Source of the DNA: CAZKCI01 sp964551475 | GTDB taxonomy: Bacteria; Auribacterota; Erginobacteria; Erginobacterales; CAZKCI01 | Reading direction: 5' to 3' | NCBI GenBank assembly: GCA_964551475.1 | Contig: CAZKCI010000127.1 | Location: 1 to 11,997 of the forward strand | DNA length: 11,997 nucleotides | Part shown: piece after piece, positions 5,206 through 11,997 of the stretch | Layout of the letters: the number at the start of each line of letters is the position of its first letter | Position numbering within the stretch: the stretch's first letter is position 1 | Program-made: the position numbers and the translations under genes | Notes under the pieces: generated by a model | The model's database searches: none | What the model was told of the DNA's origin: nothing | Seen by the model: the letters and a program-made list of their open reading frames with translations, nothing else

Positions 5206-8200
5206 TTACCGCGTTACTGGGATGTCTCCAGTAGCTCCAAAATACACCCGGGTCAGGTTACGGACCGACCAAAGGCCCGCGCCGGTGCGGAAGATCGCGA
5301 TGTCGTCCGTGCCGTTTCGGTCGTAATCGCCCGGCGCCGCCTGATCCCCGGAACTGCCGAGGTATAAACGGGTGAGGTTGTACATCGCCCACATTCCCGT
5401 GCTGCCGCGGAAGACCGCCGGCGCCCATGGCCCGCTTCCTTCATAGCGCCCCGGCGTCAGGCGATCGGTGTTGGCTCCGAAGAAGATGCGGCTCACGTCC
5501 CGAAGGGCCCAGAGTCCGGCGGAGGGGCGGAAGAGGGCAAAATCGGTGACGCCGTCGCCGCTGTAGTCGCCGGGGACGGGCTGGTCATCGGAAGAGCCGA
5601 AGTAGGCGCGGGTCACGTCCCGAACCGCCCAGAGGATCTGGGAACCGCGGAAAACGCAGTAGTCGTCCGTGCCGTCGCCGTCGTAATCCCCGGGGACGGG
5701 CACATCCCCGAAGGTTCCGAAGTAGACGCGGGTGAAATCCCTCACCGCCCAGAACTGGTCGACGGGGCGGAAAACTCCGATGTCGGCGGTCCCGTCGCCC
5801 GTGTAGTCGGCCGGAACGAGCTCGTCCGCGTTCAAGCCGAAGTAGATGCGGGTGAAGTTCCTCACCGCCCAGAATCCGGCGCTCCCCCGGAAGAGGGCGA
5901 TCTCGGAGGCACCGTCCCCGTTGTAGTCCCCGTCCGAGATGTTGGGGGCGGCCTGGGCGGGGACGAGTTCGACCGTGAGGTCGGTGACCGGAACCCCGCA
6001 GGTGTAAGCGGTGTCGGCGTAGCCCGGCACATAGGACGGATGGCGGGCAACCGCCCGCAGCGTGCCGGCGGGATTATGCGTCCAGGCCAGGAAATTGTAT
6101 GCGCCGCCGGGCACCGTGGACGTGACGGTGGTATGGCCGTCGGGGAAGAAGAGCATGACCGAGGCGCCGGTGATCGGGGCGTCCGTGCTCTTGTCCCGGA
6201 CCACGCCCGAGACTTCGACGCTGCAGTAGGATGTCGGGCTCGGTGACGGGCTGGTGGCCGGCTGCGGTGTGGGCGTCGGGGGGATGCGCGTCGGGCTCGC
6301 CGAGGGCAGGGTGGGGGCGGGTGAGGGCGAAGGCGGGGGCGAGCAGGTTGCGGTCGGGCTGGGGGCGGGAGTGGGGGAGGTAGTGTGGCAGTCGAGCGTC
6401 AGCTTGGCGGCGTAGGCATCGAAGTTGCCGTTCCTGGTCGCCTGGAAGGGATTGAATACGGGGATGTCGTCGGAGCTCGTATAACCGCCGATATAAGCGG
6501 CGCCGCTCGACGACACCAAGCCGTAGGCATAGTCGGTCCCCGATCCTCCCAGGTAGGTGGAGTACCTCAGATCGTCACCGGAGGAATTGAACTGGGCGAG
6601 GAAGATATCGTAGCCGGAGGCCCGGCCGCCCTGGTAGGGGCTTCGCGTGGGGAAATCGTCGGAGCTGGTGTGGCCGGCGACCGCGGCCCGGCCCTCGGCG
6701 TCCACCGCCACCGCGTAGCACTCCTCGGTCCCCGCTCCCCCGAGGTAGGTGCCGTAGGCGAGCGCCGATCCGGAGGAGAGAAGCTTGAAGGCGAAGGCGT
6801 CGGAATTGGCCGGCAGGGTCGAGGCCCCCGTGGCCTGGTAGGCGTTGAGGACCGGCAGGTCGGTGGATGCCGTGTAACCCGCGGCGTAGGAGCATCCCGC
6901 GTCGTCGAGGGCGATCTGGCGGATATAATCGGACTGGGCGCCGCCGAAGTAAGTGCTGTAGATGACGGTGGATCCGGTGGAACCGAGCCGGGCGACGAAG
7001 CCGTCGATGAACCCAGCCTGTGTCGATTGGTACGCCCCCGCGACCGGAAAGTTGCCCGAATACGTGTATCCTCCGAGGTAGACGGACGAGTCGCTTCCCA
7101 GCGCCACCCCCTCGCCCCAATCCTGGGATGTCCCGCCCAGATAGGTCGAGAACTCCAGCGAGTCGGCCTGGGCCGAGAAGCGGGAGACGAAGACATCCCT
7201 CCCGCCGTCCACGGTCGCCTGGTAAGGGTTGACCGTGGGGAAGTCGGCCGAGTCGGTGGAGCCGCAGACGACCGCGCGGTAGTTGCCGTCCATCTTCACG
7301 CCATCCCCCCAATCCTCGCCGGCCCCCCCCAGATAGGTCGAATAGTAGAGAGCGGAACCGGCGGGGGTGAATTGTATGAGGTAGGCGTCGCCGTTTCCTC
7401 CCCGGAAGCTTGCCTGGACCAGGGCCGCGGCGGCGGCCTTGGTGGGAAAATCGCCGGAGCTGGTTTTTCCGGTGACGTAGACGAAACTGTAGGTGTCCAG
7501 GCCGACGGCGTAAGCCTCGTCCTGGCCGCTCCCGCCGAAATAGGTGGACCACTGGAGCGAACTTCCGCTTGAGGAAAGACGGCTCACGAACCCGTCCTCG
7601 GTCCCCTCGGAGAAGCTCGCCTGGTAGCAGTCGGCGGTGGGAAAATTCACCGACCGGGTGTTCCCGGCGATGTAGACGCGGCCGAGCGTGTCCAGGGTCA
7701 GGCTCTTCGCTTCATCGATGTAGGCCCCCCCCAGATAGGTCGCGTAACCGATTTCCAGGGCGCAGACGTAATTCTCGGGCGTGGGCGCGACCGACGGGGC
7801 CGGGGAGGGCGAGGGAGCGGGAGAGGGCGTGGGCACATAGAAGCGGGCGAGGAATCCGTCGCCGGTCCCCCCGGCGAAGGTGGCCTGGTAGGCGCTGGCC
7901 ATGGGAAGGTCGGCGGACTGGGTGTAGCCGCAGACGTACGCCCGCCCGAGGAGATCGACCGCCAACCCCGTGGTCGGGAACTCCGACCCGATGCCTCCGA
8001 AATAAGTCGAGTAGGCCAGCGAGGAAAGGGAGGGGTCGAACTTGGTCAGGGTGGCGTCCGTGCCACCCGCCCGGCCCGGCTGGTACGCCTGGAGGGTGGG
8101 GAAGTTCAGCGACTGCGCGTACCCGAGGAGGTAGGCCGCACCCGCGGAATCGAGCGCGAGGCCCTGGGCGCTGTCGGTGCTGCTACCGCCGAGGTACGTC

Positions 8201-9273
8201 GAATAGGTGAGGGCACTCCCGGTGGAGCCGAAGACGGAAAGGAAATCGTCGTATATGCCGCCGCCAAAGGAGGCCTGATAGGGGTTGAGGGTGGGGAAGG
8301 CGCTGCCCTGGGTGGTCCCGGAGACATAGCAGGAACCATCCGTGCCGACGGCGATGCCCCAGCCGGTGTCAGAGTCGGGGGTGCCGAGGTACGTGCTGAA
8401 CTCAAGGGTCGAGCCGTCGGAGGAGAACCGGGCGACGACGGCATCGTTGGAGTTGGTCTGGTTGTTGAGGGACGCCTGGTAGGGATTGACGGTGGGAAAA
8501 TCGTTGGAATAGGTTTCCCCCGCCAGATAGGCGCGGTACGCCTCATCGATCCGCAGGCCGTGGGGATAGTCGGTGTAGCTCCCCCCGAGGTAGGTGGAGT
8601 ACTCCAGCGTTTGGCCCGTCGAAGCGAACACGGTGAGGAAGATATCGAAATTGCTGGTGCTGCCTGCGCGGGAGGCTTGGTAGGCGGCCAGGGTGGGGAA
8701 ACTGGCCGAGAGCGTCTGGCCGGCGACATAGGCCCTCCGGGTGGCGTCGACGTCGAGGTATCGTCCGTAATCGTATGACGCGCCCCCTAGGTAGGTCGAG
8801 TAGACGAGCGCCGACCCGGCGGAGGAGAGCCTAACGAGGATAGCGTCGGCATTCAGGGCCCAGGTGGGCTGATAGGCGGACATCGTGGGGAAATCACTGC
8901 TGGAGGTGTCGCCGGTAATATAGGCGTCGCCGGCCGAATCGACCGCTATCCCGCAGGCGTGCTCGACCCCCGTTCCCCCCAGGTAGGTGGCGTAGAGGAA
9001 CGTGGATCCCGCCGAGGAGAGCTTGCCGACGAATATGTCGGGGTTGCCGTAAAGAAGCGCGTTGAGTGAGGACTGGTAGGGGTTCAGGGTCGGGAAGTCG
9101 ATCGAGTTGGTGTCGCCCGCTACGTAGGCGCAGAAGGCTGCGTCCACGGCCACTGCGTGGGAATAGAAGTCGTCGCCGGGTCCGCCAAGGTAGGTGGAAT
9201 AGTCGAGATTGACGGCGAAGGCGGGAGAGACGCCGGGGGCAAGTGCCGCGAGGGCCAAGAGCCACGTTTTCAT
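5206..9273 (-). CDS. Secreted double-propeller SBBP-repeat protein (1355 aa)
   Basis: An exported modular protein. A signal peptide (MKTWLLALAALAPGVSPAFA) precedes seven SBBP repeats of about 65 residues (each with YSTYLGG...G-T-S-DFPT-NPYQ, about 21-478). A Pro/Ser linker (about 479-500) is followed by seven more repeats (to about 960), a second Pro/Ser/Thr linker (to about 1012), a carboxypeptidase-regulatory-like beta domain beginning YCSVEVSGVV (to about 1110), and six 40-residue repeats with DYxGDGxxD and WAVRDxTRxYFG. Seven plus seven repeats suggests two seven-bladed beta-propellers. The fifth C-terminal repeat (RYEGSGPWAP) has lost its calcium-type acidic loop. There is no LPXTG-like or PEP-CTERM sorting tail. 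ATG 9273 is chosen over TTG 9276 because GGAGAT lies 5 nt upstream. Ligand unknown; adhesion or surface display is inference. Confidence 0.92.
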   Translation of the reverse strand: MKTWLLALAALAPGVSPAFAVNLDYSTYLGGPGDDFYSHAVAVDAAFCAYVAGDTNSIDFPTLNPYQSSLNALLYGNPDIFVGKLSSAGSTFLYATYLGGTGVEHACGIAVDSAGDAYITGDTSSSDFPTMSAYQPTWALNADAILVRLSSAGSALVYSTYLGGASYDYGRYLDVDATRRAYVAGQTLSASFPTLAAYQASRAGSTSNFDIFLTVFASTGQTLEYSTYLGGSYTDYPHGLRIDEAYRAYLAGETYSNDFPTVNPYQASLNNQTNSNDAVVARFSSDGSTLEFSTYLGTPDSDTGWGIAVGTDGSCYVSGTTQGSAFPTLNPYQASFGGGIYDDFLSVFGSTGSALTYSTYLGGSSTDSAQGLALDSAGAAYLLGYAQSLNFPTLQAYQPGRAGGTDATLTKFDPSLSSLAYSTYFGGIGSEFPTTGLAVDLLGRAYVCGYTQSADLPMASAYQATFAGGTGDGFLARFYVPTPSPAPSPSPAPSVAPTPENYVCALEIGYATYLGGAYIDEAKSLTLDTLGRVYIAGNTRSVNFPTADCYQASFSEGTEDGFVSRLSSSGSSLQWSTYFGGSGQDEAYAVGLDTYSFVYVTGKTSSGDFPTKAAAAALVQASFRGGNGDAYLIQFTPAGSALYYSTYLGGAGEDWGDGVKMDGNYRAVVCGSTDSADFPTVNPYQATVDGGRDVFVSRFSAQADSLEFSTYLGGTSQDWGEGVALGSDSSVYLGGYTYSGNFPVAGAYQSTQAGFIDGFVARLGSTGSTVIYSTYFGGAQSDYIRQIALDDAGCSYAAGYTASTDLPVLNAYQATGASTLPANSDAFAFKLLSSGSALAYGTYLGGAGTEECYAVAVDAEGRAAVAGHTSSDDFPTRSPYQGGRASGYDIFLAQFNSSGDDLRYSTYLGGSGTDYAYGLVSSSGAAYIGGYTSSDDIPVFNPFQATRNGNFDAYAAKLTLDCHTTSPTPAPSPTATCSPPPSPSPAPTLPSASPTRIPPTPTPQPATSPSPSPTSYCSVEVSGVVRDKSTDAPITGASVMLFFPDGHTTVTSTVPGGAYNFLAWTHNPAGTLRAVARHPSYVPGYADTAYTCGVPVTDLTVELVPAQAAPNISDGDYNGDGASEIALFRGSAGFWAVRNFTRIYFGLNADELVPADYTGDGTADIGVFRPVDQFWAVRDFTRVYFGTFGDVPVPGDYDGDGTDDYCVFRGSQILWAVRDVTRAYFGSSDDQPVPGDYSGDGVTDFALFRPSAGLWALRDVSRIFFGANTDRLTPGRYEGSGPWAPAVFRGSTGMWAMYNLTRLYLGSSGDQAAPGDYDRNGTDDIAIFRTGAGLWSVRNLTRVYFGATGDIPVTR
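6304..6321 (+). other. G-quadruplex motif in the linker-coding DNA (template strand)
   Basis: Four G-runs with loops of 2, 1 and 1 nt (GGGCAGGGTGGGGGCGGG) occur on the plus strand opposite the Pro-rich linker codons of the 1355-aa protein. Further G-runs continue to about 6390. Since the gene is on the minus strand, the quadruplex would form in the template strand. Confidence 0.5.
7802..7821 (+). other. G-quadruplex motif in the inter-propeller linker DNA
   Basis: Four runs of at least three Gs with loops of 1, 3 and 3 nt on the plus (template) strand, encoding the Pro/Ser linker between the two sets of seven repeats. Confidence 0.45.
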
Positions 9274-9317
9274 CAAAGATCTCCGTATAGGTGGAGGATT
9301 TGTTCTCTGAAAACCAG

Positions 9318-9348
9318 ATTATACAACCGCGCCTGATCTGCCTGGCAA
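9318..9348 (-). promoter_or_regulatory. Predicted promoter of the 1355-aa propeller gene
   Basis: A perfect -10 TATAAT (9318-9323) and a -35-like TTGCCA (9343-9348) are separated by 19 bp, slightly long. Transcription would start about 38 nt before the ATG at 9273, leaving room for the GGAGAT ribosome binding site (9279-9284). This promoter lies between the upstream gene's terminator hairpin and this gene, so the two paralogues need not be one operon. No copy of the dispersed leader block is present here. Confidence 0.55.
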
Positions 9349-9392
9349 TGGGAATCGGGACTCGACAGGAGCGGCAACAGAAGAAGGAGTGA

Positions 9393-9419
9393 GCGGTCTC
9401 TCATCTCTGGGGAGACCGC
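9393..9419 (-). terminator. Hairpin after the 778-aa propeller gene
   Basis: An 8-bp perfect stem GCGGTCTC/GAGACCGC about 26 nt past the stop. On the plus strand CCCCTTT follows. On the minus (gene) strand the tail TCACTCCTTCTTCTG is only moderately T-rich, so termination may be partial. Its position and GCGG/CCGC arms match the other 3' hairpins in the window. Confidence 0.5.
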
Positions 9420-9444
9420 CCCTTTCTTGCCAGACAAAGTGATG

Positions 9445-11781
9445 TTATCGGGTGACGGGGATGTCGTCCGTCGCTCCGAAATACACCCTTGTCAGGTTCC
9501 GCACAGACCACATTCCGGCTAAATCACGGAAGATGCCGGCCTCATCCACCCCATCCCCATCGTAATCCGCAGGGAGGGACCAGTCGGTTGAGTTCCCCAA
9601 GTAGAATCGACTGACGTTCCGAATCGACCACATCCCGGAGGATGAACGGAAGATACCAGCTTCCCATTTGCCGGCACCGTTGTAGTCTCCCGGCACCAGA
9701 TCATCGGTTGACGCACCAAAGTAGAACCTCGTCAAATTCCGTACCGACCACATGCCGGCACTTCCCCGGAAGATAGCGATGTCTTTGGTCAAGTTGTCGT
9801 CATAGAAGCCGGGTATAACCGTATCTCCTGTCGCGCCCAGGTATACCCTGGTCGTATTCCGAATCGACCAGAGACCTGAGGATGACCGGAAGATCCCCGC
9901 TTCTGCTTTCCCATCACCGCTATAGTCACCCGGAACAGGCAGGTCATCCGTACCCCCCAGATAGAACCGGGTCAGTTTCCTCACCGACCACATTCCGGAA
10001 CTTTCCCGGAAAATCGCCGCGTCGGTCGTCCCATCCCCATTGTAATCTGCCGGGACCAACGCGTCGCTCGAGTTCCCGAAATATACTCGGGTGATGTTGC
10101 GCACCGACCACATTCCGGAAGTCCCCCTGAAGACGGCGATATCCGAGGTTCCATCGCCGTTGTAGTCGCCGGAGTCGATGAGAAAGGAAACCGCTGCCGG
10201 TGGAGTCGGAGAGGGCGGAGGCAGAGTCGGGGTGCCGCATAAACAACTGGGACTGGGAGTCGGCGTCAGAGGTCCTCCGGTGGGTGTGGGCGGGACGGGA
10301 GTCGGCGGGGGTGTGGGAGACGGTTCGGATGCGATGCTTGGCGTCGGGCTGGGAGACGGCGTTGCCAGCCCCAGCTTGCTCACAAAAAAGTCATCCCCAT
10401 CAGCGCGCGCTGCTTGGACCGGATCCCGGGTGGGGAAGTTGTAGGAGCGGGCGTAACCGGTAATGAAGACAGAGTCCTGGGGGTCCAAGGTGAGGGCGTA
10501 GGCGGAGTCGTCGTTATCACCCCCGAGGAAGGTCGAGTAAATGAGCGACGATCCCGATGAGGAGAGGCCGATAACAACAGCATCACTATCACCCGACCCT
10601 CCCCGGCTCGATTGGTAGGCATTCAATGTCGGAAAATCGGCGGAGAAGCTGTCCCCGCCCACCCAGGCTCTTCCCGCACCGTCCAGGGCGATCGCGTAAC
10701 CTTTGTCGGCATCAATCCCTCCCAGATAGGTGGAGTAGGCAAGAGCCGATCCAGATGATTCGAACTGCGCGATAAAAAGATCAGCCTGCAGGGCGAAGCT
10801 CGCCTGGTAGGGGTTGACCGTCGGGAAGTTCAGTGACTGGGTGTAGCCGGTGACAAAGGCACTCCCAGATGAGGCCACCGCCACTGCATAGGCTTTTTCA
10901 TTTCCGCCTCCTCCCAGGTAGGTGGAGTAGATGAGAGACGAGCCGGTCGAACCGAGACAGCTCACGAAGGTGTCCTCATATGCGTTCAGACTATGCTGAT
11001 ACGGGTTGGCGGTGGGGAAGCTTGATGATTCCGTGATCCCGACGACGTAGGCCGCCCGGTCCGTCCCCACCCTGATCCCACGTGCCTCGTCCGAAAGGTT
11101 CCCGCCCAGATAGGTGGAGTAGCGGAGCGAAGAGCCGGCGGAGGAGAAGGAGGTAATGTAGGCGTCGTAACTGCCGGCGAGGGAGGCCTGATACGCGTTG
11201 GCGAGGGGAAAGTTCGGTGAGAGGGTCTGCCCTGCCAGATACACGCATCCTTCCGAATCAAGGCAGACCCCGTACGCGCGATCATCATCGTTCCCGCCCC
11301 AGAATCCGGCATAGAGAAGCGCCGAGCCGGAGGGGGAGAGACGGACGAGAAAGGCGTCGCCCAAGCCCCCGTAGCTCGTCTGGTATGAATTGACGAAGGG
11401 GAAGTCCTCCGAGCCCGTCTCTCCCGCGATCCAGGGCTGGAAAGAACCGTCCACCGCAACGGCATGCCCCTGATCATCGGAAGCGCCGCCGAGATAGGTG
11501 GAAAAGAGGAGGGTCGAGCCGCTGGCCGATAGTTTGAAAACAACCGCGTCGCGGGATCCGGCGTTGAAGGGCTGCGGTGCGTTAACAAGGGGGAAGTCCG
11601 TGGAAGCCGAGCGCCCGGTGATGTAAGCGCAGCCGTTCCCATCTACTGCGAGCCCAGCCCCATAGTCGTCATTGCTCCCGCCGAGGTAGGTGGAATACCT
11701 AAGGGAGATGCTCTGGGCGGATGCGGCGGGGGCGGCCGCCGCCACAAGTGCAGTCATGATCAGACCGACACCTTTTTTCAT
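9445..11781 (-). CDS. Secreted SBBP single-propeller protein (778 aa)
   Basis: A paralogue of the protein encoded at 5206-9273. A signal peptide (MKKGVGLIMTALVAAAAPAASAQS) precedes exactly seven SBBP repeats (about 27-470; YSTYLGG...DFPT-NPYQ), predicted to close one seven-bladed beta-propeller. A Pro/Ser/Thr linker with a CLCG cysteine pair (about 470-533) leads to six 40-residue repeats (DYNGDG...FR-SSGMWSVRN-TR-YFG) ending PVTR. The third SBBP repeat is divergent (YAGFWGG). The fourth C-terminal repeat (FYDDNLTKD) has lost the DxDGDG loop. The start at 11781 is preferred because GGGAGGTG is 5 nt upstream and a signal peptide begins there. An upstream in-frame ATG at 11883 would only translate the leader hairpin. 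Codons look less GC-rich than in the paralogue. Role: extracellular binding or structural protein by inference. Confidence 0.92.
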   Translation of the reverse strand: MKKGVGLIMTALVAAAAPAASAQSISLRYSTYLGGSNDDYGAGLAVDGNGCAYITGRSASTDFPLVNAPQPFNAGSRDAVVFKLSASGSTLLFSTYLGGASDDQGHAVAVDGSFQPWIAGETGSEDFPFVNSYQTSYGGLGDAFLVRLSPSGSALLYAGFWGGNDDDRAYGVCLDSEGCVYLAGQTLSPNFPLANAYQASLAGSYDAYITSFSSAGSSLRYSTYLGGNLSDEARGIRVGTDRAAYVVGITESSSFPTANPYQHSLNAYEDTFVSCLGSTGSSLIYSTYLGGGGNEKAYAVAVASSGSAFVTGYTQSLNFPTVNPYQASFALQADLFIAQFESSGSALAYSTYLGGIDADKGYAIALDGAGRAWVGGDSFSADFPTLNAYQSSRGGSGDSDAVVIGLSSSGSSLIYSTFLGGDNDDSAYALTLDPQDSVFITGYARSYNFPTRDPVQAARADGDDFFVSKLGLATPSPSPTPSIASEPSPTPPPTPVPPTPTGGPLTPTPSPSCLCGTPTLPPPSPTPPAAVSFLIDSGDYNGDGTSDIAVFRGTSGMWSVRNITRVYFGNSSDALVPADYNGDGTTDAAIFRESSGMWSVRKLTRFYLGGTDDLPVPGDYSGDGKAEAGIFRSSSGLWSIRNTTRVYLGATGDTVIPGFYDDNLTKDIAIFRGSAGMWSVRNLTRFYFGASTDDLVPGDYNGAGKWEAGIFRSSSGMWSIRNVSRFYLGNSTDWSLPADYDGDGVDEAGIFRDLAGMWSVRNLTRVYFGATDDIPVTR
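10282..10299 (+). other. G-quadruplex motif in the linker-coding DNA of the 778-aa gene
   Basis: GGGTGTGGGCGGGACGGG (loops 3, 1, 2) on the plus (template) strand opposite Pro-rich linker codons. All three Pro-rich linkers in the window carry such a motif. Confidence 0.5.
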
Positions 11782-11786
11782 GGTGA

Positions 11787-11794
11787 CACCTCCC
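11787..11794 (-). promoter_or_regulatory. Ribosome binding site deciding the start of the 778-aa gene
   Basis: GGGAGGTG on the minus strand, five nt before the ATG at 11779-11781. It rules against the longer in-frame ORF beginning at 11883. Confidence 0.7.
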
Positions 11795-11833
11795 GTGTTA
11801 ACCCAGCGGTCGAGCTCGATGGATAAAGATAAT

Positions 11834-11864
11834 ACCCGGCCAGATATCGCTATCCGAGCCGGGT
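11834..11864 (-). repeat. Leader hairpin upstream of the 778-aa gene
   Basis: The arms ACCCGGC (11834-11840) and GCCGGGT (11858-11864) enclose CAGATATCGCTATCCGA. On the minus strand TATTATCTTTATCC follows. Related to the hairpins at 4687-4717 and 2250-2281. It lies in the 5' untranslated region or promoter region, 53 nt from the start codon. Confidence 0.65.
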
Positions 11865-11874
11865 CAGTCTTGCC

Positions 11875-11910
11875 GAACCTCATGCCCCCAGTCTGTGCTC
11901 ACAATGCTTC
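11875..11910 (-). repeat. Dispersed leader block, copy 3
   Basis: The plus strand reads GAACCTCATGCCCCCAGTCT followed by GTGCTCACAATGC. It matches copies at 448-480 and 4729-4760. The flank to about 11945 (ACGGGGTTAGTGTGAACCGC) also resembles 487-505. It lies about 10 bp from the leader hairpin. Confidence 0.6.
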
Positions 11911-11997
11911 CTGCCTGCCTCTCGACGGGGTTAGTGTGAACCGCCGCGAACAAGCATCACCCTCTTGGTATTGGAAGTCAAGCCGGCTCGCGAGATT

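Noticed and set aside
5209..5940. Dockerin or EF-hand domain from the DxDGDG motifs
   Set aside because: The motif recurs every ~40 residues with W-VRN-TR-YFG between, unlike the paired 22-residue dockerin repeat. It is closer to FG-GAP/VCBS-type repeats.
6385..7572. 395-residue Gly/Val/Arg-rich open frame on the plus strand
   Set aside because: It lies antisense to repeated propeller codons in GC-rich DNA. Its periodic GxxxIGG pattern mirrors the SBBP repeats.
9445..11883. Longer start of the 778-aa protein at 11883
   Set aside because: The extra 34 residues are the translated leader hairpin. The internal ATG at 11781 has a strong ribosome binding site and begins a signal peptide.

Overview
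This is a GC-rich stretch (the propeller genes and the left half most of all) from a bacterium that looks Gram-negative and environmental. The signs are secreted SBBP-type beta-propeller proteins with Pro/Ser/Thr linkers, bacterial Shine-Dalgarno sites, and many palindromic repeats and dead mobile genes. An uncultured candidate-phylum lineage (Omnitrophota/Auribacterota-like or PVC-related) is a guess from style; nothing here fixes the taxonomy. All five complete recognisable genes lie on the minus strand, so transcription runs right to left.

Layout, left to right. 1-539 has no convincing gene: it holds two three-hairpin modules facing each other (28-302), a nearly perfect 38-bp palindrome (364-401) and one copy of a dispersed leader block (448-480). 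540-1715 is an AAA ATPase of the DUF4143 type; its start codon and promoter lie in a 26-bp perfect palindrome. 1735-2237 is intergenic, with a strong minus-strand terminator (1885-1913) and a fossil 3' end of a propeller gene (2101-2205). 2238-3110 is a CPBP-family membrane protease whose last codons are made from a dispersed hairpin repeat. 3182-3714 carries two plus-strand gene remnants, a serine-recombinase C-terminus and a ParB/HTH-like piece. 3795-4567 is an alpha/beta hydrolase followed by an overlapping 36-codon ORF and a terminator. 4934-5140 is the 5' stub of an IS transposase. 5206-9273 and 9445-11781 are two large secreted paralogues.

The two paralogues dominate the window. The 778-residue protein has a signal peptide, exactly seven SBBP repeats (one predicted seven-bladed propeller), a Pro-rich linker and six ~40-residue DxDGDG/W-VRN-TR-Y-FG repeats. 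The 1355-residue protein has two sets of seven SBBP repeats split by a linker, a second linker, a carboxypeptidase-regulatory-like domain and six of the same C-terminal repeats. Both look like exported modular surface or extracellular proteins. No partner enzyme or pathway is visible beside them.

The most unusual signal is non-coding. Unrelated genes (hydrolase, propeller) share a 5' block plus hairpin. Similar GGCGG/CCGCC terminator hairpins recur at 3' ends. A collapsed propeller copy keeps only a leader hairpin and a 3' tail. I see no complete defence system, CRISPR array, tRNA or rRNA.
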